From Peronospora farinosa (lineage: Eukaryota > Oomycota > Peronosporomycetes > Peronosporales > Peronosporaceae): a stretch of DNA of 64,000 nucleotides. The stretch lies in contig CANTFK010000340.1 in the NCBI GenBank assembly GCA_947646735.1, positions 62,001-126,000 of the forward strand. The letters are read 5' to 3'. A model generated the notes under the pieces. It made no database searches. It was not told the origin of the DNA and saw nothing but the letters and a program-made list of their open reading frames with translations. A program made the position numbers and the translations under genes. This document shows positions 9,748 to 18,999 of the stretch, piece after piece (the first letter of the stretch is position 1; each line of letters starts with the position of its first letter).

Positions 9748-11918
9748 ATGACGCTCTTGGACGATGTTGTGATCACGTTTGGAGACTTTTCGGTCGAGGA
9801 GACACAAAAGGTCATGGAAAAAGGTACGTGACCATCACTCTTACTCCTTACTTATGTATTTACTTCCATTTTGTTGTCTCAGCTGCTGCAGATATGAAGA
9901 AATCAAAGAAACAAGAGACTGGAAGAGCTCCGAAATCATGGGCAGAGGCACTTTGTGCATCAAAAGTAACATCAAAAACGCCATGGGATGGAAATGGTAC
10001 CCCCTGGACCATTGCAGTTGGTGTCAATGGACCTATAGCGACCTGTAAGACGTCAAAGGATGTGATGAAACCGTTACCATTTGAAGAGGCGATTCAAGCG
10101 ACACTTTGTCGTTTAAATGTGTCAGCACCAGCTAAAGAGATGAAAAAGAGGTAAGACATTGATGCTTAAGACAGAGAGAGAGAAGAGAGAGAGAGAGAGA
10201 CTTATTGAATGGTGGTTTGATGATATGCAGAGGGTTGGTGAATCAAGGCAATACTTGCTTCCAGAATGTCATTTTGCAGTCGGTACTGGCTTGTCCGCCA
10301 TTTGTCAAGTGAGTGTTATTTATATGGTGACCTTGTTAGTGGTAAGTGCTTATTCTTGTGTCGGTGGTTTTGTTTGGTTTTACAGTCTGTTGGCAGAAAT
10401 TTCGACGTTAAGTCCTTCGACACCAGAGATGCTGGCGAGTATTTCTACGTTCAAGGCGTGGCGACATATGGTAGCGTTCACGCGTGAATTTGAAGAACCA
10501 ACACTAGCTCAATGTACGTATTTTTATAGTTTAAATGGACTGGAGTGCTGGATGTAGTGATTCATGTTGGTCGATATGCGGGTATTGATCGAACAGTGCA
10601 GCAACCGGCTGCTAGCGGAGAACGAAACCTTAACGACATGCATGGCAACGTGCCGCAGGCAATTCGAATCAGTGGGTATTTTATGGACGTGCTGAGCGCG
10701 TTTCAGAAGATGCGCGGAGAGCAGGAAGACGCACTCGAGTTTCTGGAGTTTTTCCTCGAGTATCTGCACACCGAGTACGAGAAGAGTGGTCTGAAATTGC
10801 CTACTTCGTGCGAGAAGCAGACGAAGCGTATTGTTGCAGCCTCAGTGACCAAGCAAAACGATACTGGTTCCGACGGGGCCTTCGAAAAGGCTCAAGCGTT
10901 TGACGACGGCTGGGCAGAGGTTGGTAAGAAGGGTAAGAGTAGCGTGCTACGTCAAAACTTTGCCAACACTATCCTCTCGCCGATTAATTGGTTGTTCAAG
11001 GGTGCACTACGCTCCGAGCTCAAGCAGAATGGCAAGCGACAGAGCTCGATTACTGTGGAACCGTTTCACTGCTTGCACTTGACCCTCGACTACGAAGTAC
11101 AGGATCCCTCATTTGTTACTGGCGTGAACGGCGTGGCAAAACCACTTGGTGCGCCGGTTACGGTGGAAGAGATGATTCGGAAATCATTTAATGTCGAAGT
11201 GATTGAGGATGCGAACCAAGTTCCTATCATGAAGAAGTACACGACCGTGGAATCCTTACCTGTTGTTTTGACGCTCAGTGTCAAGCGTTTCACGTATCAT
11301 CCAGAACAGGGGCCGGTGAAACTACAGCAAGTTGTCAAATACCCGCCTTTTTTAGAGTTTCCAACGCAGTTTATGTCAGCGAGCTGTCGTGTGGAGAATG
11401 GAATGGACGTTTCGGGGGTTGCATCTATCAGTGGTTCTGGCTTTTCGACTCCACCAATGTACGAGTTGTTTGCGGTCGTGTCCCACTTGGGCAAATTCGT
11501 CGTGGGAGGCCACTATACTTGCGTGTGCCGTGACAACAAGGACCAGTGGTATCGCTACGATGATGAGCACGTGACGTCTATCTCGGAGGCTATGGCACTC
11601 AGCGAATCTGCTTACTTGTTGCTCTATATCCGGACCAACAAACGTCCACCTCTTCCGTCCCCGGCTCCTTTATCTCCAAGCTCTACGTTTATCAAGACAA
11701 AGGGTCCAACTGGGTCAAGACTCAAAGCCAGCACTGAAAATGTGAAAGTTCCCGGTGGCAAAAGCTGGAAACAGCCTCCTGTGACATCAACATCATCTGC
11801 AGTCCCTCGATTAATTCCAGGCATGTCTCCAATGAAACAACCTAATGCAGTAACTTTGAAGCCCAAGAAGCACGGGAAGAAGAAAGTACGAGGAGAGGAA
11901 ATTGTAGCAACCACGTAG
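9748..11918 (+). CDS. USP10: USP10/Ubp3-type ubiquitin-specific protease
   Basis: A cysteine deubiquitinase. In yeast Ubp3 acts on Sec23 and other trafficking and translation substrates; the same role here is inference. I model five exons: 9748-9823, 9883-10150, 10231-10308, 10386-10513 and 10558-11918, giving 636 aa. The introns are 59, 80, 77, 72 and 44... that is, four introns of 59, 80, 77 and 44 nt. The Cys box [16 protein letters not shown] (Cys near residue 124) is created by the exon 2/3 junction. LACPPF, the [18 protein letters not shown] block and the His box [10 protein letters not shown] (followed by QWYRYDD) match USP10/Ubp3. The C-terminal tail, about 95 residues after LLLYIR, is Pro/Ser/Lys-rich. 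Exon 2 has two possible acceptors 9 nt apart. The second intron contains a GA-rich microsatellite. Confidence 0.85.
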
Positions 11919-12140
11919 TGAGTGACTGAGGGATACAAGTTGACCAGTGCTTTGATGATATACCTACTAAAGAGCCAACTATTCGGTCTAACAAACGTAC
12001 TTATGAAGGCGTATTCCTTCCCCATACTCACTTCAAGTATAATTCCATCGTTTCAGCTCGATGAGTTTTTCGTCAAGTCAGCCACATTATTTTCGATTCC
12101 TCCCTCCCTCCTCATCCTCGTCCTCCTCTACTTTGTAGCC

Positions 12141-13616
12141 ATGAGTCGTACTCTTTCCCGTGTACCGGATGATCAAACGAAACTCAAGAAGAAATTAAAT
12201 GAACTCATGAAACTAGAAGGGAATAAATTGTGTGCTGATTGTGGCTGTCGTGGTCCACGTTGGGCTTCGATTAATCTCGGCGTGTTCATTTGTATTGCGT
12301 GTTCAGGAATTCATCGGAGTTTGGGCGTTCATTTGACATTTGTTCGTAGTGTGAATTTGGACTCGTGGACATTGGAACAAGTACAACAGATGCAACGATG
12401 GGGTAATACACGAGCTAAAGGCTATTACGAAGCAAACATTCCGTCGGATTATCCGATTCCAAAGGAACATTCATCGGTACGGGATAAGGAAATGTGGATT
12501 CGAGACAAATATGAACGGAAACGTTTTGTAGGAACGATAAGGAATGAGAGAGAAGAAGAAGAAGAAGCAGAAGAAGCAGAGGAAGAACGTGGAGGACGTC
12601 GGAAGAAACAATTGAGCGAGGATGAGGAGGAGGAGGAGGAAGAGACACGAGACATGAATGAACGACGTCGCGAGAAACGTCTAGACAAAAGTCGAGCACG
12701 TCGTAGCTCACGCACAAATTCTCGAGAGTCTACTCCACCCGTCGTGACTGCAACTGCTGATATTGTATCCTTTGATGTATTCAGTGATGCCGTTCCAGCC
12801 ACGAAACCTGTGGCACCACCTGTGGCACCACCTGTTGCAGTGTCAGCACCAACGACGCAGTCGAAACAGGACGACTGGGCCTCATTTGGAGGATCCACCA
12901 CTACACAGTCGGAATGTGAAAATGCGTTTGCTTGGCAAGCTCCACCACCACCGACAGATCAGCATGTGAAAAAAATGGCCAACATCATGGCGAGTTTTGG
13001 CAGCTCCATGCAGCAACAGCCTCAACAACAACAACAGAACGTCTTTACTCCTCAACAACAACAACACATCGCCTTTACTCCCCAACAAGGAATGACGTCA
13101 CTAGCTCCGATGATGGGGTCACAGATGCCTATGATGCAGCCTCGACCAATGGGAATGAGTATGCCTATGAGTATGCCTATGAGTATGCCTATGAGTATGC
13201 CTATGAGTATGCCTATGGGCGGACAGGGTATGGGCGGACAGGGATTCATGAACCCTATGATGGGACAACTTCCCAATATGATGATGGGATATCCCATGCA
13301 GAACCAAATACTCGGTGCGCCGCAGCAGAACGGCATGATGATGGGTACGGAACGATGCTGATGTCGGTCTTGTGCAGGTGTTGTTGAGCACTGACGTGGT
13401 GTATGGTTTTGATATAATGTAGGTGCTGCTGGTCCGATGGGATTCCAGGGTCAACCGATGAGAATGAATCCGATGGGCATGCAGATGAATCATGGAGGCT
13501 TTCAGCCGCAGCAGCAGCAACAACAACAACAACAACAACGGCAACAACAACAACAGCCACAACAGCCACAGGCGCAAGTAGGCGGACTGAGTCAGCCGTT
13601 TGTCAACTTTGGCTAG
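12141..13616 (+). CDS. SMAP/Age2-type Arf GTPase-activating protein
   Basis: Stimulates GTP hydrolysis on Arf GTPases, probably in post-Golgi or endosomal clathrin traffic. Exons 12141-13344 and 13423-13616 give 465 aa (intron 78 nt). The ArfGAP zinc finger is at about residues 15-125: CADCGCRGPRWASINLGVFICIACSGIHR split as C-x2-C-x16-C-x2-C, with the catalytic Arg in GIHRSLGVH, then VRSVNLDSWT and FIRDKYE-like WIRDKYERKRFVG, which favours SMAP/Age2 over ARFGAP1 types. The remainder is low complexity: an acidic/basic run (about 130-200), Pro/Gln stretches, five tandem copies of Met-Ser-Met-Pro from a 12-nt minisatellite, and polyGln in exon 2. The open frame extends upstream, but the conserved start is the ATG at 12141, preceded by a pyrimidine-rich leader. 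Confidence 0.85.
13155..13214 (+). repeat. 12-nt coding minisatellite, 5 copies
   Basis: Five uninterrupted copies of atgagtatgcct, each encoding Met-Ser-Met-Pro, lie in the ArfGAP tail. The unit length is a multiple of three, so copy-number change keeps the frame. Confidence 0.95.
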
Positions 13617-14624
13617 ACGTAGTGTGGGGAATAGTGTATCATTTTCTCAACTTCCTACTCGTTTTTGAGCAAACGAGCTTCTCATAGAGCAAAGACGTTA
13701 AGCCGACTTCTCCAGGTTTGACGACTTCAAAATTCAAAATCGGAAGTAGTCCATGCGCTTTTTGCTTTGAGCTTCTAACATTGTTTGCTAAGTGCATCTA
13801 TTCGAGTACTCGCTCACAGCTCTATCATCTTTAAGTACTAGCCTTCATGACGAGCTGCGCCATTATCTCGCCATCGTCGCCGTTCTTTGTCATATAGTCA
13901 AACATGTCCTACAGTTTTTGCCCGTAGTATGCTCCAGCCTACACCAGGTCAAAAGCCATCCGCGTGTCTCAATTGTTGTCGAGCCTTGTGCATCTGAGCA
14001 CCAAAGACACTTATTTATCCGGTGCCAATGTAGCATGCACTTGACGAGCTATGCAACGGGAACGCAGGGCTAAAGCCTTTCTCGTCTCGACATTTTTTGT
14101 CGGATTCGGTTCTTCTAAATGCCTCCTGTCTAGCACTTCGCTCTAATGCATGTTAATGGTCTCAGTATCAGTAGCGCCCTTTCAACTTTGATCTCAACGT
14201 ATCACTTTCTTTCTAATTGTACATTGGCTCGAAGGCGTATCAGCACAATGTTCATACGCCACTTGGTTGTATCAGCCTTCACATTGACAAGGTTTCAATG
14301 AAAAAGCGTCTGGTGGCACTACAAGCAGATTATGAAGCGCCTTTGCTTTACCCACACGACATCACCAATCTCTTCGTCACTTTACACAGAATAAATCACG
14401 AACAAAGCGACCAAGTTATAATACCAACACGATTCTAAAGCTCTTTAACACTTCTCCTCCCTTCAAGACGGTGCATGACCTAGAAAGTTGCCTTTTTCAC
14501 ACGTCGCAGTTTCTTTCGACACGATAGAGTGAGTGTCCTATATTAGGATCCTATTTAGTGTCTTGCACATCAAGCTGATTATTTCTTACGTTTTGTGTCA
14601 TATTCATTCTACTTAGTAAAAAAT
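13617..14624. other. Intergenic region, nothing recognised
   Basis: About 1 kb between the ArfGAP and cysteine synthase genes. Open frames of up to 93 codons (around 13792-14073 and 14217-14438) lack domains and look incidental. I found no tRNA-like or snRNA-like sequence by eye. Confidence 0.5.
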
Positions 14625-15818
14625 ATGTCCATATTCCATCATTATAGCCCTTCCAAGGTCTCTTTTGCTCGTTTCTATACAAGATCAAGTAGTTTGACAT
14701 CCTCCTTGAACCACATTAACTCTAATCTTCCAATTGGTTCCATAAATCTTCTTGCATCCATAGGAAATACGCCACTATTAGAGCTCCCTTCAGTATCGAA
14801 ACTCACTGGTTGTAATCTTGTAGCTAAAGCTGAATACATGAATCCTAGTGGAAGTATTAAAGATCGTGTAGCCAAGTCATTGATTCTACATGCTGAAGAA
14901 AAGAATCTACTGAAACCTGGAGGAACTATCATTGAAGCTACTGGAGGCAGTACAGGAGTCTCCCTTGCAATGCTGGGTGCTTCTCGAGGTTACAAGACAG
15001 TGTTGACAATGCCGGATATTACTGCAAAGGAAAAGGTGCAGATGATGAAAACCATGGGAGCTGAAGTACATATTTTACCTACCACGTTCATGTCGGACAA
15101 GAAGAATCACTTTTTTCATGTTGCTCGACGACTTGCAGAGACGACTCGGAACTCGTACTGTCCTAATCAATTTGATAATCTTGCAAACATGCGGGCTCAT
15201 TATGAGGGCACGGCACCGGAGATCTGGCAACAGGTTTCTGGAGAGATTCATGGATTTGTCACATCGGCTGGAACGTCAGGAACAATTGCTGGGATGTCAC
15301 GATTCTTCAAGGAGCACAAGCCTGATGTGAAGGTTTGGCTTATTGACCCAGAAGAAACTGCAGCCATGTCTGCGTTTATCAATAACAATAGATTAACGAG
15401 TACGATCAAGGATGGTTTTGAGATTGTGCCGATGGCAAGCGGCTGGACTATCGCCGAAGGTGTTGCAGCACTCTCGCGCGTGACGGAAAACTTGCGCAAG
15501 TCAATTGTCGACCAAGCTATTACTGCTACAAACCAAGAAATCGTCGATATGGCCTATTTTCTGCTGCGTAATGATGGTATCTTTGTGGGGCCTAGCAGTG
15601 CGCTTAATGTGTTGGGAGCGGTCAAAATGGCGCGCGAGCTTGGACCAGGCCACACCATTGTAACTATCCTGGCCGATGGCGGTATTCGCTACGGTAGCAA
15701 ATTGTACAACGAGGAATGGCTCGAGGAACACAACCTGGTGCCGCATGAAGCTGCTACGAACAAGAAGATAGCGTCGCTCGATTTTGTGCACGAACATAAC
15801 TTTCTGACTACGGTTTGA
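14625..15818 (+). CDS. PLP-dependent cysteine synthase, probably mitochondrial
   Basis: A fold-type II PLP enzyme of the cysteine synthase / cystathionine beta-synthase family, expected to make cysteine from O-acetylserine or a related activated serine plus sulfide. It is a single exon of 397 aa. The upstream in-frame GTG was rejected in favour of the ATG at 14625. Key motifs: IGNTPLLELP; the PLP lysine in NPSGSIKDR; the substrate-loop EATGGSTGVSLAM; a phosphate-cradle-like TSAGTSGTIAG; and a late GPSSALNV. The first about 25 residues are Arg/Ser/Phe-rich without acids, suggesting a mitochondrial presequence. There is no CBS-domain extension, so cystathionine beta-synthase is less likely. Fungal CYS12-like enzymes are the closest type I can name. 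Confidence 0.85.
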   Translation: MSIFHHYSPSKVSFARFYTRSSSLTSSLNHINSNLPIGSINLLASIGNTPLLELPSVSKLTGCNLVAKAEYMNPSGSIKDRVAKSLILHAEEKNLLKPGGTIIEATGGSTGVSLAMLGASRGYKTVLTMPDITAKEKVQMMKTMGAEVHILPTTFMSDKKNHFFHVARRLAETTRNSYCPNQFDNLANMRAHYEGTAPEIWQQVSGEIHGFVTSAGTSGTIAGMSRFFKEHKPDVKVWLIDPEETAAMSAFINNNRLTSTIKDGFEIVPMASGWTIAEGVAALSRVTENLRKSIVDQAITATNQEIVDMAYFLLRNDGIFVGPSSALNVLGAVKMARELGPGHTIVTILADGGIRYGSKLYNEEWLEEHNLVPHEAATNKKIASLDFVHEHNFLTTV

Positions 15819-16472
15819 GATACTAGTGCTCGTGTCACAGATACGTATACATGATAAAGTGAAGCGTAATACGCAATGGTCGCCTAACAAGTACAACGCG
15901 AACGAACTGACAAGTTGTCTATACGCCTTGCCTTGGTGGACACGCTGGAGCGACAGAAAGAGAGACACTAAGGCTGGATATATTTGTGCCGCGAGCGCCT
16001 ACAGTGGAGCTGTTGGAGTATTAGCATATTTGACGATGCGAACGAAGTGCTGATCGCGCGTATAATGGACTTCTCGCATTCTCATTCACGGCACCATGAG
16101 TAAAACGATCTACATAGCAAGTCGAGCTACCTACGTTACGGTGGATCCGTATCACCGCGTCATCGGCTATCATAGGAATCGACATGCTGCCTATGGTGAC
16201 CGCTGACTCTTTACGATGTGAACACTCAAGACTACACTCAAGACTCCAAAACATCTAACGGCTGTAAGAAAGCATAGCATTGTCCCATGGCAATAAATTT
16301 TGCAGGCAAACTACAATACCACAACACTCAATAAGCCACACCCACCACGCAATATGCAGCAGCACAAGAAAAGAAAAAAAAGCACTCATGTTGGTTAGTG
16401 TTTTAAGCAGATAAAGTGTCTCCATAGGTCTCTTGTCATCACTAGGTAGGTACCTGTCCACCACCGTCGTCA
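15819..16472. other. Convergent intergenic region
   Basis: About 650 bp between the cysteine synthase and IMP3 stop codons. Two open frames (75 codons +, 72 codons -) have no family resemblance. A short direct duplication, acactcaagact, occurs near 16218-16242. Nothing else is recognised. Confidence 0.5.
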
Positions 16473-17027
16473 TTAATTCCCGAGCAAGTCATAGTCGTCC
16501 AATTTATCATTGTACTTCATAATCGTCCTCTTAATCTTGGAACTATCAACCCACGTGACAAAATCTTCCATTGGTCGTGTCACCAAGAACGCTGGATCCG
16601 TCACAACTGTTGGACCAACACGAACATGTCCCTGTTCCACAAACGTCGTCGCTTCTTTAAGACTCTCGGCCATTTTCACACGTACCATCACAACTGGCAA
16701 TCGACGACGACAAAAAGCCGACACATTCACTTCTTCAGCTTTCAATAGACTTTTTTTCGTCTGCACAAGTCCCATATGATACAATTTCTCCAGCAAAATA
16801 CTTGTTGTTTTGACTCGATAGGGATCAGTCGCTGGTCGTTTTTTCAGTCGTGAAACGATACGGGAGAGATGACCAACCAATCGATTGTACTTGTGATATT
16901 CTTCACGATTCGGAATCCGATACCGACGAAGTACTTTAATCTCATGTAAATTATTCTCCTTTTTCCATTCTAATAAATCGACTTTTTTCAAGAGTTTTTG
17001 CTCATGGAACTTGAGGTGACGACCCAT
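16473..17027 (-). CDS. IMP3: U3 snoRNP protein IMP3
   Basis: An S4-domain component of the U3 snoRNP / small-subunit processome that promotes U3 pairing with pre-18S rRNA in the nucleolus. It is a single exon of 184 aa, as in other eukaryotes. The ATG at 17025-17027 starts the conserved MGRHLKFHEQKLLKKVD block. Downstream are LRRYRIPNREEYHKYN, the S4 region (SAFCRRRLPVVMVRVKMAES, then EQGHVRVGPTVVTDP) and the highly conserved DFVTWVDSSKIKR near the C-terminus. It is head-to-head with dyskerin, 199 bp between starts. Confidence 0.97.
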   Translation of the reverse strand: MGRHLKFHEQKLLKKVDLLEWKKENNLHEIKVLRRYRIPNREEYHKYNRLVGHLSRIVSRLKKRPATDPYRVKTTSILLEKLYHMGLVQTKKSLLKAEEVNVSAFCRRRLPVVMVRVKMAESLKEATTFVEQGHVRVGPTVVTDPAFLVTRPMEDFVTWVDSSKIKRTIMKYNDKLDDYDLLGN

Positions 17028-17226
17028 TTTAGGAAAATGATGTCTCGTTTTAATTGGTTGGTCGAGAAAAAAGGTTACACTTTTGTTAGCACACAAACGT
17101 ACCCCGCGCCCTCCCGCTATATCACGATGTGGTCCACATGACACGCTCACAACCAATGGATTCAATGAACGTAGCTCTTCGAGCATCATTTGGGCATTCC
17201 TCGTGTAACCCTCACATTGATTTAGT
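17028..17226. promoter_or_regulatory. Divergent promoter interval, IMP3 / CBF5
   Basis: 199 bp separate two nucleolar RNP genes. It contains an ACCAATGG (about 17151) and an inverted attgg (about 17050 on the + strand), compatible with CCAAT-factor control in both directions. Co-regulation is an inference from arrangement and function. Confidence 0.5.
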
Positions 17227-18693
17227 ATGACGGCGGCTGAGATGGAGACGAAAAGCAAGAAGAAAAAATTAAAAGCTGTAAATGATTCTATTATTGATGG
17301 AAAAGATCTTATTGTGCCAGAGAATCATACCCCTGCATTAGACACGAGTAAATGGCCATTATTGCTCAAGAATTATCATCAGCTGAATGTACGCACGGGG
17401 CACTATACGCCCATTGCATGCAGTTCCAGTCCATTGAAGCGCAATATTAGTGACTATGTACGCTATGGTGTCATTAATTTGGATAAACCAGCCAATCCAT
17501 CGTCTCATGAAGTAGTCGCATGGATTCGTCGTATTTTGCGTGTCGACAAGACGGGACACTCGGGTACATTGGATCCAAAGGTTACAGGCTGTTTGATTGT
17601 ATGTGTCGATCGTGCAACACGTCTAGTCAAAGCGCAACAGGGTGCTGGTAAAGAATACGTTGCCGTTGTTCGTCTTCATAGTGCTATCGAGAGTCAAGCA
17701 AAACTTGCTCGTGGAATTGAGACGTTGACTGGAGCTTTGTTTCAACGTCCTCCACTCATTTCGGCTGTTAAGCGTCAATTACGTATTCGTACAATTTATG
17801 CTTCAAAGCTTATTGAATATGATGAAGAAAGACATTTGGGTGTCTTTCATGTGAGCTGTGAAGCAGGCACGTACATTCGTACCTTGTGTGTACATTTGGG
17901 ACTAGTACTGGGAGTGGGTGGTCACATGCAGGAACTACGTCGTGTACGCTCTGGTGTATTGGGAGAAAACGATGCAATGGTGACAATGCATGACGTGTTG
18001 GATGCACAGTTTCAGTACGACACATACAAAGACGAATCGTATTTGCGTCGTATTGTCCGACCACTTGAAGTTCTGCTGACAACGTACAAACGTATTGTTG
18101 TTAAGGATAGTTCGGTGAATGCTATTTGCTATGGAGCTAAGTTTATGATTCCAGGATTGCTGCGTTTCGCAGACGATATTGATGTAGGTGAAGAAGTTGT
18201 GTTGATGACGACCAAGGGAGAAGCTATTGCTGTAGCTATTGCTCAAATGACGACGGCTGTGATGGCAACTTGTGATCATGGAGTAGTTGCGAAGATCAAA
18301 CGTGTTATTATGGAACGTGACACGTATCCGCGTCGTTGGGGATTGGGACCGATGGCTCAGAAGGTTAAAGGTCTGGTTAAGGAAGGCAAGATTGGCAAGT
18401 ATGGTAAAGTCAACGAGAACACGCCGGCTGATGTGTCGGAACTGTACATCAAGGACGACGACAAGAAACTGTTGATAGAGGAAGTGACAAAGGAGGAGGA
18501 GAAGGATTCGGAGACGGATGAGCCGCCTAAGAAAAAGGAGAAGAAGTTGAAGAAGGAGAAAAAAGAGAAGAAGCACAAGCACAAGCGTGACGCTGGAGAA
18601 GCAGAGGTTACTGAAGCTGGTGCCTCGCCTGAGAAGAAGAAGTCGAAGAAAAAGTCCAAGAAGAAATCCAAGGAGACAAGCGACTCGGAATAG
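17227..18693 (+). CDS. CBF5: Dyskerin / Cbf5 H/ACA RNP pseudouridine synthase
   Basis: The catalytic subunit of H/ACA snoRNPs, which pseudouridylates rRNA and snRNA in the nucleolus. It is a single exon of 488 aa with a clear ATG. The N-terminal DKC-like extension contains [21 protein letters not shown] split across the start of the fold. The TruB domain follows, with the catalytic Asp in [13 protein letters not shown] and the [13 protein letters not shown] and [12 protein letters not shown] blocks. A PUA domain lies at roughly 290-370 ([19 protein letters not shown], then [13 protein letters not shown]). The tail from about 420 is an acidic patch followed by long [12 protein letters not shown] nucleolar-type runs. 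The family call is unambiguous. Lysine-rich tail length varies between species. Confidence 0.98.
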   Translation: MTAAEMETKSKKKKLKAVNDSIIDGKDLIVPENHTPALDTSKWPLLLKNYHQLNVRTGHYTPIACSSSPLKRNISDYVRYGVINLDKPANPSSHEVVAWIRRILRVDKTGHSGTLDPKVTGCLIVCVDRATRLVKAQQGAGKEYVAVVRLHSAIESQAKLARGIETLTGALFQRPPLISAVKRQLRIRTIYASKLIEYDEERHLGVFHVSCEAGTYIRTLCVHLGLVLGVGGHMQELRRVRSGVLGENDAMVTMHDVLDAQFQYDTYKDESYLRRIVRPLEVLLTTYKRIVVKDSSVNAICYGAKFMIPGLLRFADDIDVGEEVVLMTTKGEAIAVAIAQMTTAVMATCDHGVVAKIKRVIMERDTYPRRWGLGPMAQKVKGLVKEGKIGKYGKVNENTPADVSELYIKDDDKKLLIEEVTKEEEKDSETDEPPKKKEKKLKKEKKEKKHKHKRDAGEAEVTEAGASPEKKKSKKKSKKKSKETSDSE

Positions 18694-18999
18694 ACGATTC
18701 TATTCGACATTGTTGGTGGTTTGACTTTTTCCATGACTATCCTTACGGACAAAAAGGAGGCAGCCCTCAAGTCATAACGATTGAGTGAGTGCTTTAGTGC
18801 AATGGCTTGTTTACAGAACTGCAGCGTCGCAAATAGCAGTCGTTTTAAGTAATATATATCCTGTATGTTCTCAACGTGATGTCATCATGACAGAAGAGTA
18901 CCTCTATCCTCCAGCTCTTATGATGCAACTTTTCCATGACGCTTCTGAGCATTTGCGACATCGACTTGATATATTCTGTCCTGCTTCGCGCAAAAAAAG
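18694..18999. other. Convergent intergenic region
   Basis: About 300 bp between the CBF5 and dihydroxyacetone kinase stop codons. No gene, repeat or RNA element was recognised. Confidence 0.5.

Noticed and set aside
13792..14073. 93-codon plus-strand frame in the intergenic region.
   Set aside because: No domain, no codon pattern resembling neighbours, and no ATG context support.
16255..16473. 72-codon minus-strand frame directly after IMP3.
   Set aside because: It abuts the IMP3 stop and has no family resemblance. It is most likely the 3' untranslated region.
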